From the NCBI RefSeq assembly GCF_900129375.1, contig NZ_FQVN01000005.1, positions 124,001 to 188,000 of the forward strand: a DNA stretch of 64,000 bases, given 5' to 3'. The stretch's first letter is position 1. The number at the start of each line of letters is the position of its first letter. A program made the translations under genes and the position numbers. The notes below the pieces were generated by a model. That model was not told the origin of the DNA. It ran no database searches and was given only the letters and a program-made list of their open reading frames with translations. This document shows positions 1-8,498 of this stretch, in pieces. This stretch comes from Streptoalloteichus hindustanus (GTDB lineage Bacteria > Actinomycetota > Actinomycetes > Mycobacteriales > Pseudonocardiaceae).

Positions 1-3000
1 GTGTGCCCCCTGACCGTCGCGACCTCCCTGGCCTGGCGGGGATCGGAGACGTCCCACAGCCGCGCAGTCTGGTCCCAGCTCGACGTGGCCAGGAGCCGGC
101 CGTCGCGGCTGAAGGTCGCGTGGCGCACGGTGTCCTGGTGCCCGGCGAGGGTCGCGACCGGCAGCGGCCGGCGCGGGTTGGTGACGTCGTGCAGGCGCAC
201 GGTGCGGTCGTCGCTCGTGGTGGCCAGGATTCTCCCGTCGGGGCTGAAGGCCACCGCGAAGACCGCCTCGGTGTGGGCGGCCAGGACCGGGCCGGTGATC
301 TCCCAGATCCGGGCGGTGTTGTCCGCGCTGGCGCTGACCAGGAAACGCCCGTCCCCGCCGAACACGAGCGAGGTGATCGCGTCGGTGTGCCCGGTCAGCA
401 CCGCGAGTGCGTTGGGGCGACGGGGATCGCGGATGTCCCAGAGCCGGACGGCCCGTTCGTCGCTGGCGGTGGCGATCATGCTCCCGTCGCGGCTCACGGT
501 CAGCGCGCGGATCACGTCGATGTGTCCGGACAATGTGGACACCGCCTGGACCTGGCGCGGGTTCTCGACGTTCCACAGCCGCACGGTGCGGTCCTGGCCC
601 GCCGTGGCGAGCAGCCGCCCGTCCGGCGTGAAGCTCGCGACGAGGTCCGCCTGGTCCCGGAGCCCGGACAGGACTCTCGGTGACTGTCCACTGGAGACGT
701 CCCAGAGCAGGATCACGCGATCCTTTCCCACTGTGGCCAGGAGATTCCCGTCGGGGCTGAACGTCGCGGCCAGCACGGCGTCGGTGTGGTCCCGCACCGT
801 GGCCAGCGGACGGGGGGAGCGGGGGTCGGCGAGGTCCCACAGGCGGACCGTCCGGTCGTGGCTGGCCGTCGCCAGCACCGGTCCCCGGGAGGAGAAGGAC
901 ACGGCCCGCACCGCGTCCCCGTGGTCGCGGATCACGCCCAACGAGGCCGGCGCGGACCGGTCGGCGACGTCCCACAGGTGCACGGCGCGATCGCGGCCCG
1001 CGGTGGCGAGCAGCCGGCCGTCCGCGCTGAACGCGGCGGCGAGCACGGTGTCGGTGTGGCCGGTGAGGGTGGCCAGCGCCTTCGGGCTCGACGGGTCGGA
1101 CAGGTCCCACAGGCGGGCGACGCGGTCCCGGCCGGTGCTGGCCAGCGTGCGGGCGTCCGGGCTCAGCGCCACCGACTCCACCAGCTCCGGCCCGCTTGTC
1201 AGGAAGGTCGCGTGGGGCGTGGCGTACGCGCCCAGCAGGCTGCTGCGCGCCTCCACGGTGGGGGCCAGCCGGTAGGCGGCGAGGCTGAGCTGCGCGGCCA
1301 GCTCGGGGTTGCTGGGACGCAGCTCGCTGGCCTCGATCGCGACCTTGCGGGAGATCGCGAGGTTGCGCTGCGCGGTCACGTCGTGCTGCGTGCGCACCGC
1401 GTAGACGGTGGCGGCCAGCGCCAGCAGGAACAGCACCGACAGCATGGCGACCAGGCGGCGCAGCCGCCGGACCTCCCGGTGTTCCTCCCGGTTGCTCGCG
1501 GTCAGGAAGTCCTGCTCGACCCTGGTCAGCTCCTCGGGGTGGTGGGTCGCCCAGTCGCTCATGACGGCCAGGGGCGCGCCCCGTTGGGTCAGCGCGCGGT
1601 CCCGACCCTGCTCCTCCCAGGTCTCGGCGGAGTCGATGAGCCGCTGCCGCACCCGCAGCCCGGCCCGGTCGGCCTCCAGCCAGCGCCGCAACCGGGGCCA
1701 CGCGGACAACAGGGCCTCGTGCGTGATCTCCACGGTGTCCTGGCCGAGGGTGAGCAGCCGGGCCGCGGTGAAGGACTCCATCGCGACCCGCAGCGCCGAC
1801 GCGTCGGCCGCCTCCGCCAGCAGCCGGTCGCGGTCGGCCCGTTGCCGGAGGACCTCGCCCTGCTCCCCGACCCGCACCAGGCGCAGCAGCAGGCGGCGCG
1901 CGGCCTGCTGGGCGTCGGTGTCCAGCCGGTTGAAACAGCGCTCGGCGGTGGCGGCCACCGCTCCGTGGATGCCCCCGGTCCGCTGGTAGGCCGCGACGGT
2001 CAGGTCGTGGTCCCGCCGCTGCTGCCAGGTGACGAGCAGCGCGTGGGACAGCAGGGGGAGCGCGCCGGGGTCGTAGCTCGTCCGCTCGTGCTCGGCGCCG
2101 GGGACCACGCCGAGGTCGCGCAGCATCAGCTCGACGAGCCCGTGTTCGAGGTTGACCCTGGCCACCCTGGCCGGGGCGATGATCGCCTCGACCAGCTCCG
2201 AGCGGCTCATCGCGCCGAGCGCGAACTGGTTCTGCTGGACCGCGCCGAGCAGCTCGGGGTGGGCCAGGCACCGGTCGTAGTAGTCGGCGCGGACGCCGAG
2301 CACCACCAGGGCCGACGCCTGGCCGGCCCGGTCGAGGGCCGCGGCCTCGCGCAGCGCCCGGACGAAGGCCAGCCGCTCCGCCTCGTCCTCGCACAGCGTG
2401 AACAGCTCCTCGAACTGGTCCACGACCAGGACGAGGCGGACGTCGGGCGGCCCCGGCGGCAGCGCCTCGCGCCAGGACCGGGGCGCCGGGCCCTCGCGCG
2501 CGGGGGCGTCGAGGGCCTGGGCCACGCCCCGCGCGAGCGCCGCCATCGGGTGCGCGGTCGGCGTCATGACCAGCGCCGGCCACCGCGCAGACCCGGTCAC
2601 CGGCAGCGCGCCCCGCGCGACGGCGGGCACCAGCCCCGCGCGCAGCAGTGACGACTTGCCCGCGCCGGAAACGCCGAAGACCACCAGCGGCATGCCGATC
2701 CGCACGCTGTCGACGGCCTGGCTCAACAACGCCGCCGTCGTGCGGTCCCTGCCGAAGAACCACCGCGCGTCCTCGGGGCCGAACGCCGCCAATCCCCGAT
2801 ACGGGCACGGGCCTTCTTCGGCGTCCTCGACAAAGGGGAGCAAAACGCCTTTCGCGTCGAGCACCTCCTCAAGTCGGCGGGCCAGGTCCGGCGACGCCGA
2901 CTTGCGGCCGTTCTCGATGTTGCTCAGATAACCCTTGCTGTAGTGGGTCCGCGCCGACAACTGCGCCAGCGACAGCCCGTGAGCGGTGCGCAGCCGGCGC

Positions 3001-3032
3001 AGCTCCTGACCAAACGCCGTCTCGGCCCCCAT
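1..3032 (-). CDS. XRE-STAND NTPase-WD40 repeat protein (C-terminus beyond window)
   Basis: A large signalling protein of the nSTAND/WD40 class, of which 1010 codons lie in the window and the 3' end runs off the left edge. Residues about 5-65 form an XRE helix-turn-helix (YSKGYLSNIENG). A CPYRGLAAF lead-in to the NTPase is followed by Walker A GVSGAGKSS at about 120-128 and a Walker B-like VVDQFEEL near 203. One hydrophobic segment near 530-545 (LFLLALAATVYAV) suggests membrane anchoring. From about residue 600 there are nine WD40 blades, each ending in an RLWD-like motif roughly every 44 residues. The ATG at 3030-3032 is chosen because the HTH starts directly after it. Such proteins are thought to be STAND switches that sense ligands through the propeller; the DNA-binding head suggests a transcriptional output. 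The ligand cannot be read from sequence. Confidence 0.9.
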   Translation of the reverse strand, partial: MGAETAFGQELRRLRTAHGLSLAQLSARTHYSKGYLSNIENGRKSASPDLARRLEEVLDAKGVLLPFVEDAEEGPCPYRGLAAFGPEDARWFFGRDRTTAALLSQAVDSVRIGMPLVVFGVSGAGKSSLLRAGLVPAVARGALPVTGSARWPALVMTPTAHPMAALARGVAQALDAPAREGPAPRSWREALPPGPPDVRLVLVVDQFEELFTLCEDEAERLAFVRALREAAALDRAGQASALVVLGVRADYYDRCLAHPELLGAVQQNQFALGAMSRSELVEAIIAPARVARVNLEHGLVELMLRDLGVVPGAEHERTSYDPGALPLLSHALLVTWQQRRDHDLTVAAYQRTGGIHGAVAATAERCFNRLDTDAQQAARRLLLRLVRVGEQGEVLRQRADRDRLLAEAADASALRVAMESFTAARLLTLGQDTVEITHEALLSAWPRLRRWLEADRAGLRVRQRLIDSAETWEEQGRDRALTQRGAPLAVMSDWATHHPEELTRVEQDFLTASNREEHREVRRLRRLVAMLSVLFLLALAATVYAVRTQHDVTAQRNLAISRKVAIEASELRPSNPELAAQLSLAAYRLAPTVEARSSLLGAYATPHATFLTSGPELVESVALSPDARTLASTGRDRVARLWDLSDPSSPKALATLTGHTDTVLAAAFSADGRLLATAGRDRAVHLWDVADRSAPASLGVIRDHGDAVRAVSFSSRGPVLATASHDRTVRLWDLADPRSPRPLATVRDHTDAVLAATFSPDGNLLATVGKDRVILLWDVSSGQSPRVLSGLRDQADLVASFTPDGRLLATAGQDRTVRLWNVENPRQVQAVSTLSGHIDVIRALTVSRDGSMIATASDERAVRLWDIRDPRRPNALAVLTGHTDAITSLVFGGDGRFLVSASADNTARIWEITGPVLAAHTEAVFAVAFSPDGRILATTSDDRTVRLHDVTNPRRPLPVATLAGHQDTVRHATFSRDGRLLATSSWDQTARLWDVSDPRQAREVATVRGH

Positions 3033-3605
3033 GGCGTTCTCCCTGCTCACAGGCCGTATCCCGACTCCAGCCGCCGGGGGATACGGGAAACCCCTCCCCG
3101 CCGCCGACGCGTTGCCGCAGCCTCGGAACCAGCGACCCGGCAAGCGTATGGCAGTCGCCGGAGAAACCGGGTCGACGGAAAGCGCCACAACCCCAGTGGG
3201 TGAGGAGCATCTGAAATGTCTTCCACATTCGGTGTCGCACGCGCACATCTGCCCTTCGGGTGCCTCGCCCACTCGCGCGGAGGCCGAGGTGCCACGGAAC
3301 CGTCGTGACGGCGGTCCTCGCCGCGGTGGCCACGTCTGGCGATACCAGCCGGGCGCGGCCACCGCCGTCGCGCGCCGACATCCGCCGGGGTGGGGTGGGA
3401 ACTCCCCGTGGAGGTGGCCGCTCACCGCCGGGCGATACCTCGTCGGCTACCGCCCCCAGCGTCGACGCGGCCGGGCGTGGGCGCGTTGAGGTCCGGCTGG
3501 CCGTGTCGACGCCTGCCCACAGGTATCCCGCGACCGGCCGGTGGGAGGCCGAGATCCGGACGGGGGTGGCTCGGGGTCTTGCGCCCGGACCGGCCGCTGT
3601 CTACG
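3033..3605. other. Intergenic region between divergent genes
   Basis: About 570 bases between the STAND-WD40 gene on the minus strand and the metallo-beta-lactamase-like gene on the plus strand. Open frames here have no ribosome binding site or recognisable domain and look like GC-rich shadows. The stretch must hold the promoters for both neighbours, but I could not place convincing -35/-10 elements. The only clear signal is the palindrome at its right end, listed separately. Confidence 0.5.
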
Positions 3606-3629
3606 TTGTTCTAAAGATCTTTGGAACAA
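3606..3629. promoter_or_regulatory. 24-bp near-perfect palindrome, probable ArsR-type operator
   Basis: The arms TTGTTCTAAAGA and TCTTTGGAACAA match at 11 of 12 positions, and the site is AT-rich in a GC-rich region. It sits 17 bases before the ATG of the metallo-beta-lactamase-like gene, overlapping where its promoter should be. The downstream ArsR-rhodanese regulator is the obvious candidate to bind it, repressing both genes. The pairing of site and regulator is inference. Confidence 0.75.
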
Positions 3630-3646
3630 TGAAAAGAAGGCGAGCC

Positions 3647-4468
3647 ATGCCGGTCTGGATCTGCGCGACCTGCGTCAACCACTACCCGGAGTCGGACACC
3701 CCGCCCGCGAGCTGCGTGATCTGTGACGACGAACGCCAGTGGGTGCCGTCGACCGGCCAGCGCTGGACCACCCTCGCGGAGCTGGGCGCGGCCGGGCACA
3801 CCCTGGAGGTCCGCGAGATCGAGCCCGGCCTGGTCGGGCTCGGGGTGGAGCCTGGGCTCGGCATCAACCAACGCGGCCTGCTGGTCAGGACGCCGAAGGG
3901 CAACCTGCTCTGGGACCCGCCGGGCTTCCTCGACGAGGCCGCCGTCCGCGCGGTCCGCGAGCTCGGCGGGCTGCACGCCGTCAGCTCCAGCCACCCGCAC
4001 ATGTACGGCGCGGCCGTCGAGTGGAGCCGCGCCTTCGACGTGCCGGTCCTGCTGGCCGAGGACGACCTGTCCTGGGTCACCCGGCCGGACCCGGCGATCC
4101 GGCCCTGGTCCGGCTCCCTCTCCGTGCTCCCCGGTGTCACCCTCGTCCAGTGCGGCGGGCACTTCCCCGGCAGCTCCGTCCTGCACTGGGCCGACGGCGC
4201 GGACGGCGCCGGAGCGCTGCTGACCGGCGACACCATCTACGTCACCCCGGGCCAGGACCGCGTGACCTTCCTGTGGAGCGCCCCGAACATGCTCCCGCTG
4301 CCCGAGCGGCTGGTCCGCCAGGTCGTCTCGGCCGTGCGCCCGTACGAGTTCGACCGCGTCTACGGCGGTTGGTGGACCTCCGTCCTCGACCGGGACGCCA
4401 AGCGCGTCGTGGAGCGCTGCGCGGACCGGTACGTCCAGTTCCTGCGGGGGGACGCGCCGGAGCGGTGA
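3647..4468 (+). CDS. Metallo-beta-lactamase-fold hydrolase with N-terminal zinc-ribbon
   Basis: 273 residues. The N-terminus has two Cys pairs, C6-x2-C9 and C23-x2-C26, typical of a small zinc or rubredoxin-like ribbon. The rest resembles the metallo-beta-lactamase fold: SSHPHMYG near 114-121 at the place of the HxHxDH motif (degenerate, keeping two His), GGHFPGS near 182-188 and LLTGDT near 205-210. The ATG at 3647 is preferred over longer frames because GAAAAGAAGG lies just upstream and homology-like sequence starts there. It is followed 43 bases later by an ArsR-rhodanese gene. That pairing suggests a role in sulfur or thiol chemistry, such as persulfide or thioester handling, but the substrate is unknown. 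Confidence 0.75.
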   Translation: MPVWICATCVNHYPESDTPPASCVICDDERQWVPSTGQRWTTLAELGAAGHTLEVREIEPGLVGLGVEPGLGINQRGLLVRTPKGNLLWDPPGFLDEAAVRAVRELGGLHAVSSSHPHMYGAAVEWSRAFDVPVLLAEDDLSWVTRPDPAIRPWSGSLSVLPGVTLVQCGGHFPGSSVLHWADGADGAGALLTGDTIYVTPGQDRVTFLWSAPNMLPLPERLVRQVVSAVRPYEFDRVYGGWWTSVLDRDAKRVVERCADRYVQFLRGDAPER

Positions 4469-4511
4469 CCCGCGGCGCGTTAGGTTGGGAGGCGAGGAAC
4501 GGAAGGACCAC

Positions 4512-5177
4512 ATGGGCGAGTTCGTCGAGGAGCCGATCTACGCGCAGCTCGCGCGCATCGGGAAGGCCATCGCCAGTCCGGTCCGGCTGCGCCTGCTCGA
4601 CCTGCTCGACCAGGGCGAGTGCACGGTCGAGCAGTTGGCAGAGGAGGCGGGGGTGTCGGTGAAGAACACCTCCGCGCAACTGCAACAGCTCCGCGCCGCT
4701 AACCTCGTGGCCAGCCGGAAGGAGGGGACCCGGGTCCACTACCGGCTGGCCGCCCCCGGGGTGTCGGCGTTCCTCGGCCAGCTCCAGGACCTCGCCGAGG
4801 AACGGCTGGCCGACCTGCGCCGGGCCGTGGCCGACCACCTCGGCGACCCCACCGTCATGGAGCCGGTGACCGTCGAGGAGCTCCAACGCCGCCTCGACGA
4901 CCCGAACCTGGTGGTCCTCGACATCCGCTCCGCCGACGAGTACGCCACCGGCCACGTTCCCGGCGCGATCTCCCTGCCCAGCACGGAGATCAGGGAGAAG
5001 CTGGACGAGCTGCCCCGGGGCGCCAAGATCGTGGCCTACTGCCAGGGCCCCTACTGCGTGGCCTCGCCGAAGGCCGTGCGCCTGATGCGGGAACTGGGCT
5101 ACGACGCCCGCCCCCTGGCCGGCGGCTTCACCCGCTGGCACCGGGTCGGGCAGCGCGCCCGCCGCGAGGCCGAGTGA
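4512..5177 (+). CDS. ArsR-family regulator fused to rhodanese domain
   Basis: 221 residues. Residues about 12-85 are an ArsR-type winged helix (SPVRLRLLDLLDQGECTVEQ, then VSVKNTSAQLQQL). Residues about 115-217 are a rhodanese domain with LDIRSADEYATGHVPGA and the active-site loop YCQGPYC, giving Cys177 and Cys182. The ATG at 4512 follows GGAAGGA at 4501-4507. Rhodanese domains carry sulfane sulfur on the loop Cys, so the protein is well built to sense persulfides or a related oxidant and release DNA. It likely controls itself and the preceding hydrolase through the palindrome at 3606-3629. Sensing mode is inferred; domains are clear. Confidence 0.88.
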   Translation: MGEFVEEPIYAQLARIGKAIASPVRLRLLDLLDQGECTVEQLAEEAGVSVKNTSAQLQQLRAANLVASRKEGTRVHYRLAAPGVSAFLGQLQDLAEERLADLRRAVADHLGDPTVMEPVTVEELQRRLDDPNLVVLDIRSADEYATGHVPGAISLPSTEIREKLDELPRGAKIVAYCQGPYCVASPKAVRLMRELGYDARPLAGGFTRWHRVGQRARREAE

Positions 5178-5344
5178 CTCCCGCCGCGAGAGCGCGAGCG
5201 CGATAGCGCGATTGGCGGAGTGTGTCCCGCCGAGTGACCACACATGATGGTCGGACCAGAACCCCGCGGGGGACACGGACGTGCGGCGCTGGCTGGGGGA
5301 GCGCTGCCCGGAGCGCGCGTCACGTCCCGACGGAGGGAGAGTCG

Positions 5345-6478
5345 ATGCGGTTCGTCCGTGGCACGCTGGCCGTTCTCACCGCCTTGGCCGCGCTGCTCCT
5401 CGCCACCCCGGCCAGCCCGGCCGTCGCGGTCGCCTCCGGCGCGGTGTTCAACAAGCCGACCGATCCGGCGCGGCAGTACGCCATCGTCCGGCACCTGCGG
5501 TCGCTGATCCAGGGCGCCGCCGCCGGTTCGGAGATCCACATCGCGATCTACCACTTCAGCGACACCGCCATCGCCGACGACCTGGTGGCGGCGCGGGACC
5601 GCGGGGTGAAGGTCCGCCTCGTCGTCGACCACTCGTCCGCGGACGGGGCCGCGGTCAGGAACTTGGTGAAGGCGCTGGGAACCGACCGCGCCAAGCCGTC
5701 CTGGGTGGTGCTGTGCACCAAGGGAGCGGCGTGCATCGGCAACGTCGGAACCCCCATCATGCACAACAAGTTCTTCCTCTTCTCCCACACCAACGGCTCG
5801 TCCAACGTCGTGGTGCAGGGTTCGGCCAACCTCACCAAGGACAACGCGGAGAAGTACTGGAACAACGCGGTCACGCTGGTCGGGGACACCGGGCTCTACA
5901 ACGGGTACCTGTCCTACTTCCGCGACCTCGCGGCCAAGAAGAAGGACGGGGACTACTACCGCACCGTCAGCGGCGACAACAGCAAGGCGTACTTCTTCCC
6001 CAGGGCCGGGAACGGCGCCTCGACCGACACGATCCACAACATGCTCGACGACAACGTCGCCTGCGAGGGCAACACCACCGTCGGCACCAAGTCCGGCCGC
6101 ACCATCATCCGGATCGGCATGTGGTACTTCAGCCGCGACGCGATCGCCCGCAAGCTCCGGGAACTGGCCGACCGCAAGTGCTGGGTCGAGGTCATCTACA
6201 CCACGATGGACGCCGGCAGCCGCGGTCACCTGAGCAACCACGACCGCATCGTGCTGCGGCAGATCGACGGCGCGCAGATCGTCCACTCCAAGTACATGCT
6301 GATCGAGGGCACCTACGCCGGTGTGAAGAACAGCAAGTGGGTCATGACCGGCAGCCACAACTACACCAACGCCGCCCTGCGGGAGAACGACGAGACGTTG
6401 CTGCGCATCCGCTCCGACGCCATCCACGACCAGTACCGCGCCAACTTCAACGCGATGCGCGCGTCCGCCGCCTCCTGA
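5345..6478 (+). CDS. Secreted phospholipase D-like protein
   Basis: 377 residues. A signal peptide is evident (MRFVRGT, a hydrophobic LAVLTALAALLLA core, then small residues to about residue 30), so it is predicted to be exported. Two HKD-type half-sites follow: HNKFFLFS near 139 with GSANLT, and HSKYMLIEG near 313 with TGSHNYT. Both keep the His and Lys, while the Asp position is replaced. Paired HKD halves form one active site in PLD-superfamily phosphodiesterases, acting on phospholipids or nucleic acids. The ATG at 5345 follows CGGAGGGAGAG and gives the signal peptide directly. It stands alone, 160 bases after the regulator upstream and facing a convergent gene. Lipase versus nuclease cannot be decided. 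Confidence 0.85.
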   Translation: MRFVRGTLAVLTALAALLLATPASPAVAVASGAVFNKPTDPARQYAIVRHLRSLIQGAAAGSEIHIAIYHFSDTAIADDLVAARDRGVKVRLVVDHSSADGAAVRNLVKALGTDRAKPSWVVLCTKGAACIGNVGTPIMHNKFFLFSHTNGSSNVVVQGSANLTKDNAEKYWNNAVTLVGDTGLYNGYLSYFRDLAAKKKDGDYYRTVSGDNSKAYFFPRAGNGASTDTIHNMLDDNVACEGNTTVGTKSGRTIIRIGMWYFSRDAIARKLRELADRKCWVEVIYTTMDAGSRGHLSNHDRIVLRQIDGAQIVHSKYMLIEGTYAGVKNSKWVMTGSHNYTNAALRENDETLLRIRSDAIHDQYRANFNAMRASAAS

Positions 6479-6557
6479 GCATCCCGGCCCGTCCGCCCGA
6501 GAACCGTTGGCGTGTCGGGGTTTCCCGTGAGGCGCCGGGATGCCCAGGAGAGCCGGG

Positions 6558-7721
6558 TCAGCGGCGGTTGTACCGGGCCAGGGCGCGGAACGACTCCTTC
6601 GGCTCGATGCGGTACGGCGAGGCGGGATCCTCGTAGCGCTCACGGGTCAGTTTGACCACGCTGTACGTGGTGAGGTCGAAGTCCAGTTCGCGCTTCGGGG
6701 AGTGGGGGCAGTCCGGGCTGATGAACGTGTAGACGTGCGCGCCGATGAGATCTTCGGCCTCGAAGATGGAGAGCATGCGCGCGATGTGGTCGGCCTGCGT
6801 CCGCTCGTCCCGGACGAAGCCCTCCTTGACCCGGGGCGGTTTCGCCTCCCAGTCGATCACGCCGTCCCAGCCCATGCCCCCGCGTTCGGGGGCGCCGGTG
6901 TAGGTGCAGCAACCGAACTCGAGGATGACGACCGGCTTCTTCCACTCCTGGTACCGCGCGAGGTCCTTGCGGTACTCCTCGTCGGTGCGGAAGAACTCGT
7001 AGTAGTCCACGCCGATGATGTCGAACAGCGACCAGTCGACCGGTTCGCTGTGCGCCGATCCGTAGGTGATCGGACCGTGGAAGTGCGCGCGGGCGACCGC
7101 GGCGGCGCGGCGGAGGAACTCGTCCAGGCGACGCCAGATGCCCGGGAACTCCGTCGGCGGCATCTTCTGGAGGTTCGCGATCCGGTCCAGGAAGGTGGCG
7201 CCGGGCACGATTCCCGGCACGAAGAGGAAGAACTCGCAGCCGACGACGAGCACGACGCGGTCCCCGCACCGCCGGCGCAGCCGCTCGACCGCCCGCGCGG
7301 TCTCGGCCAGGTGGTCGAGGATCTCCGGTTGCGGGTGGTCGTAGAGGCGCGGCTGCACGAACACCCGCATCCCCCGCTCCAACGCCGCCGTGGCCGTGTC
7401 GGTCAGGCGGCCGACGTCGCTGCCGAACACCACGAGCGAGTCGCACCGCAGGCCGTGCCGGATCGTGTTGATCTCCTGCTCCATCAGGGCCCGGCTCCAG
7501 AGCGGCCGGTCCAGGGGCGCGCCGGGCGCGTCCCGGATTCCCGTGGCGTAGGTGACCCCGGCGCGCCACCGCCGTCCGGACGCGCTCCCAGCGGACGCGC
7601 CCCCTGCGGACGTTTCTCCGGCGAACGCCGCGCCCCCGCCCAGGCCCGCGCCCGCCGCCACCAGTCCACCGACCGCCGCCGCCCGCAGGAACGTGGCGCG
7701 GTTCAGCTTCCCCTCCGTCAT
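6558..7721 (-). CDS. Exported glycosidase-fold protein
   Basis: 387 residues. The N-terminus carries an export signal: NRATFLRAAAVGG followed by a Gly/Ala-rich hydrophobic stretch to AFAGE near 35. It resembles a Tat signal but shows only one Arg of the pair, so the route is uncertain. The body reads like a TIM-barrel glycoside-hydrolase-like protein, with DIIGVDYYEFF and VVILEFGCCTYTG, where the Glu occupies the place of a barrel-end catalytic acid. Homologues are, from memory, often labelled abortive infection protein in actinomycete annotation without evidence for that role. It is divergent from a TetR gene whose candidate operator lies between them, so it may be the TetR target. Substrate unknown. 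Confidence 0.65.
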   Translation of the reverse strand: MTEGKLNRATFLRAAAVGGLVAAGAGLGGGAAFAGETSAGGASAGSASGRRWRAGVTYATGIRDAPGAPLDRPLWSRALMEQEINTIRHGLRCDSLVVFGSDVGRLTDTATAALERGMRVFVQPRLYDHPQPEILDHLAETARAVERLRRRCGDRVVLVVGCEFFLFVPGIVPGATFLDRIANLQKMPPTEFPGIWRRLDEFLRRAAAVARAHFHGPITYGSAHSEPVDWSLFDIIGVDYYEFFRTDEEYRKDLARYQEWKKPVVILEFGCCTYTGAPERGGMGWDGVIDWEAKPPRVKEGFVRDERTQADHIARMLSIFEAEDLIGAHVYTFISPDCPHSPKRELDFDLTTYSVVKLTRERYEDPASPYRIEPKESFRALARYNRR

Positions 7722-7733
7722 CGAGCCCCCTCG

Positions 7734-7749
7734 CTAGTGACGTGACTAG
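7734..7749. promoter_or_regulatory. Palindrome between divergent genes, probable TetR operator
   Basis: CTAGTGACGTGACTAG has perfect outer arms CTAGT/ACTAG around a six-base centre. It lies in the 38 bases between the glycosidase-fold gene and the TetR gene, so it could control both. Its closeness to the tetR start suggests a very short or leaderless transcript. Confidence 0.6.
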
Positions 7750-7759
7750 GATGCTGGTC

Positions 7760-8389
7760 ATGCAACCAGAAAACGAGTCGGCTGGCCAGGGTCGGCGGTC
7801 GTTCATCGAGGAGGCGCGGCGGGGGCAGATCGTCCGGGCCGCCATCGAGACCATCGCCGAGGACGGGTACGCCAAGGCGTCGTTCGCGCGGATCGCGCGG
7901 CGGGCCGGCATCAGCCCGGGCCTGATCACCTACCACTTCAGCCGGCGCGAGGAGCTGATCATGGAGGTGATGCTCAGCGTCCACGCGTCGATGGAACGGG
8001 TGCTGGCCCGCCGGGCCGAGGGCGCGGCCAGCTACGCGGCCGCGCTCCGCGCCCTCGTCGAGGGCTTCGTGCGGTACTGCGCGGACCACGTGCCCGAGAT
8101 GGTCGCCGTGGCGCAGATCGCCGCCGGGGCCGGTGACGCGGCGAAGGCGCGCGCGTGGGCGGAGCGGCAGCGGGAGGAGACGCTCGCCGATCTGGCGGAG
8201 ATGTTCCAGGAGGGGCAACAGGAGGGCGAGCTCCGGGAGTTCTCGCCCAGGGCGATGGCGGTGGCGGTGCTGGCCGCGCTGGAGGCCACCCCGGCGGAAC
8301 TGCTGGCCCGTCCGGACACCGACGTGGACGACTACGCCGCCGAGCTGGCCACCGCCTTCGAGCTCGCCGTCCGCCGTCCCACTCGCTGA
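7760..8389 (+). CDS. TetR-family transcriptional regulator
   Basis: 209 residues. The N-terminal HTH is clear: GQIVRAAIETIAEDGYAKAS, then IARRAGISPGLITYHF and SRREEL, with the usual helix spacing (about residues 17-62). The C-terminal part is an all-helical ligand domain of normal length, rich in Ala/Glu. In-frame starts exist at 7742 (GTG) and 7751 (ATG); 7760 leaves the palindrome at 7734-7749 wholly upstream and matches the usual distance to the HTH. It is divergent from the exported glycosidase-fold gene, the likely target. Effector unknown. Confidence 0.85.
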   Translation: MQPENESAGQGRRSFIEEARRGQIVRAAIETIAEDGYAKASFARIARRAGISPGLITYHFSRREELIMEVMLSVHASMERVLARRAEGAASYAAALRALVEGFVRYCADHVPEMVAVAQIAAGAGDAAKARAWAERQREETLADLAEMFQEGQQEGELREFSPRAMAVAVLAALEATPAELLARPDTDVDDYAAELATAFELAVRRPTR

Positions 8390-8450
8390 GTTCCCCGTCG
8401 CTCCCTGTCCCGTTGCTCCGCCAGCCCCGGAACGTCATCCGGGACACCGA

Positions 8451-8463
8451 GTCCACAGTGGAC
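8451..8463. repeat. Dispersed palindrome GTCCACAGTGGAC
   Basis: A perfect palindrome around a single central base, in the gap between the convergent tetR (7760-8389) and the MFS gene (8499-9776). Other perfect copies lie at 52590-52602 and 58506-58518, with many near copies elsewhere in gaps. It may act as part of a terminator here or be a genome-wide iterated site. Confidence 0.6.
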
Positions 8464-8498
8464 GCTGCCGGGGCTGGCAAAGTTGGTGCGCGGCGGTG

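Noticed and set aside
786-2651. Long plus-strand open frame of 621 codons
   Set aside because: It is antisense to the STAND-WD40 gene, shows only Arg/Gly/Pro-rich low-complexity translation and has no ribosome binding site.
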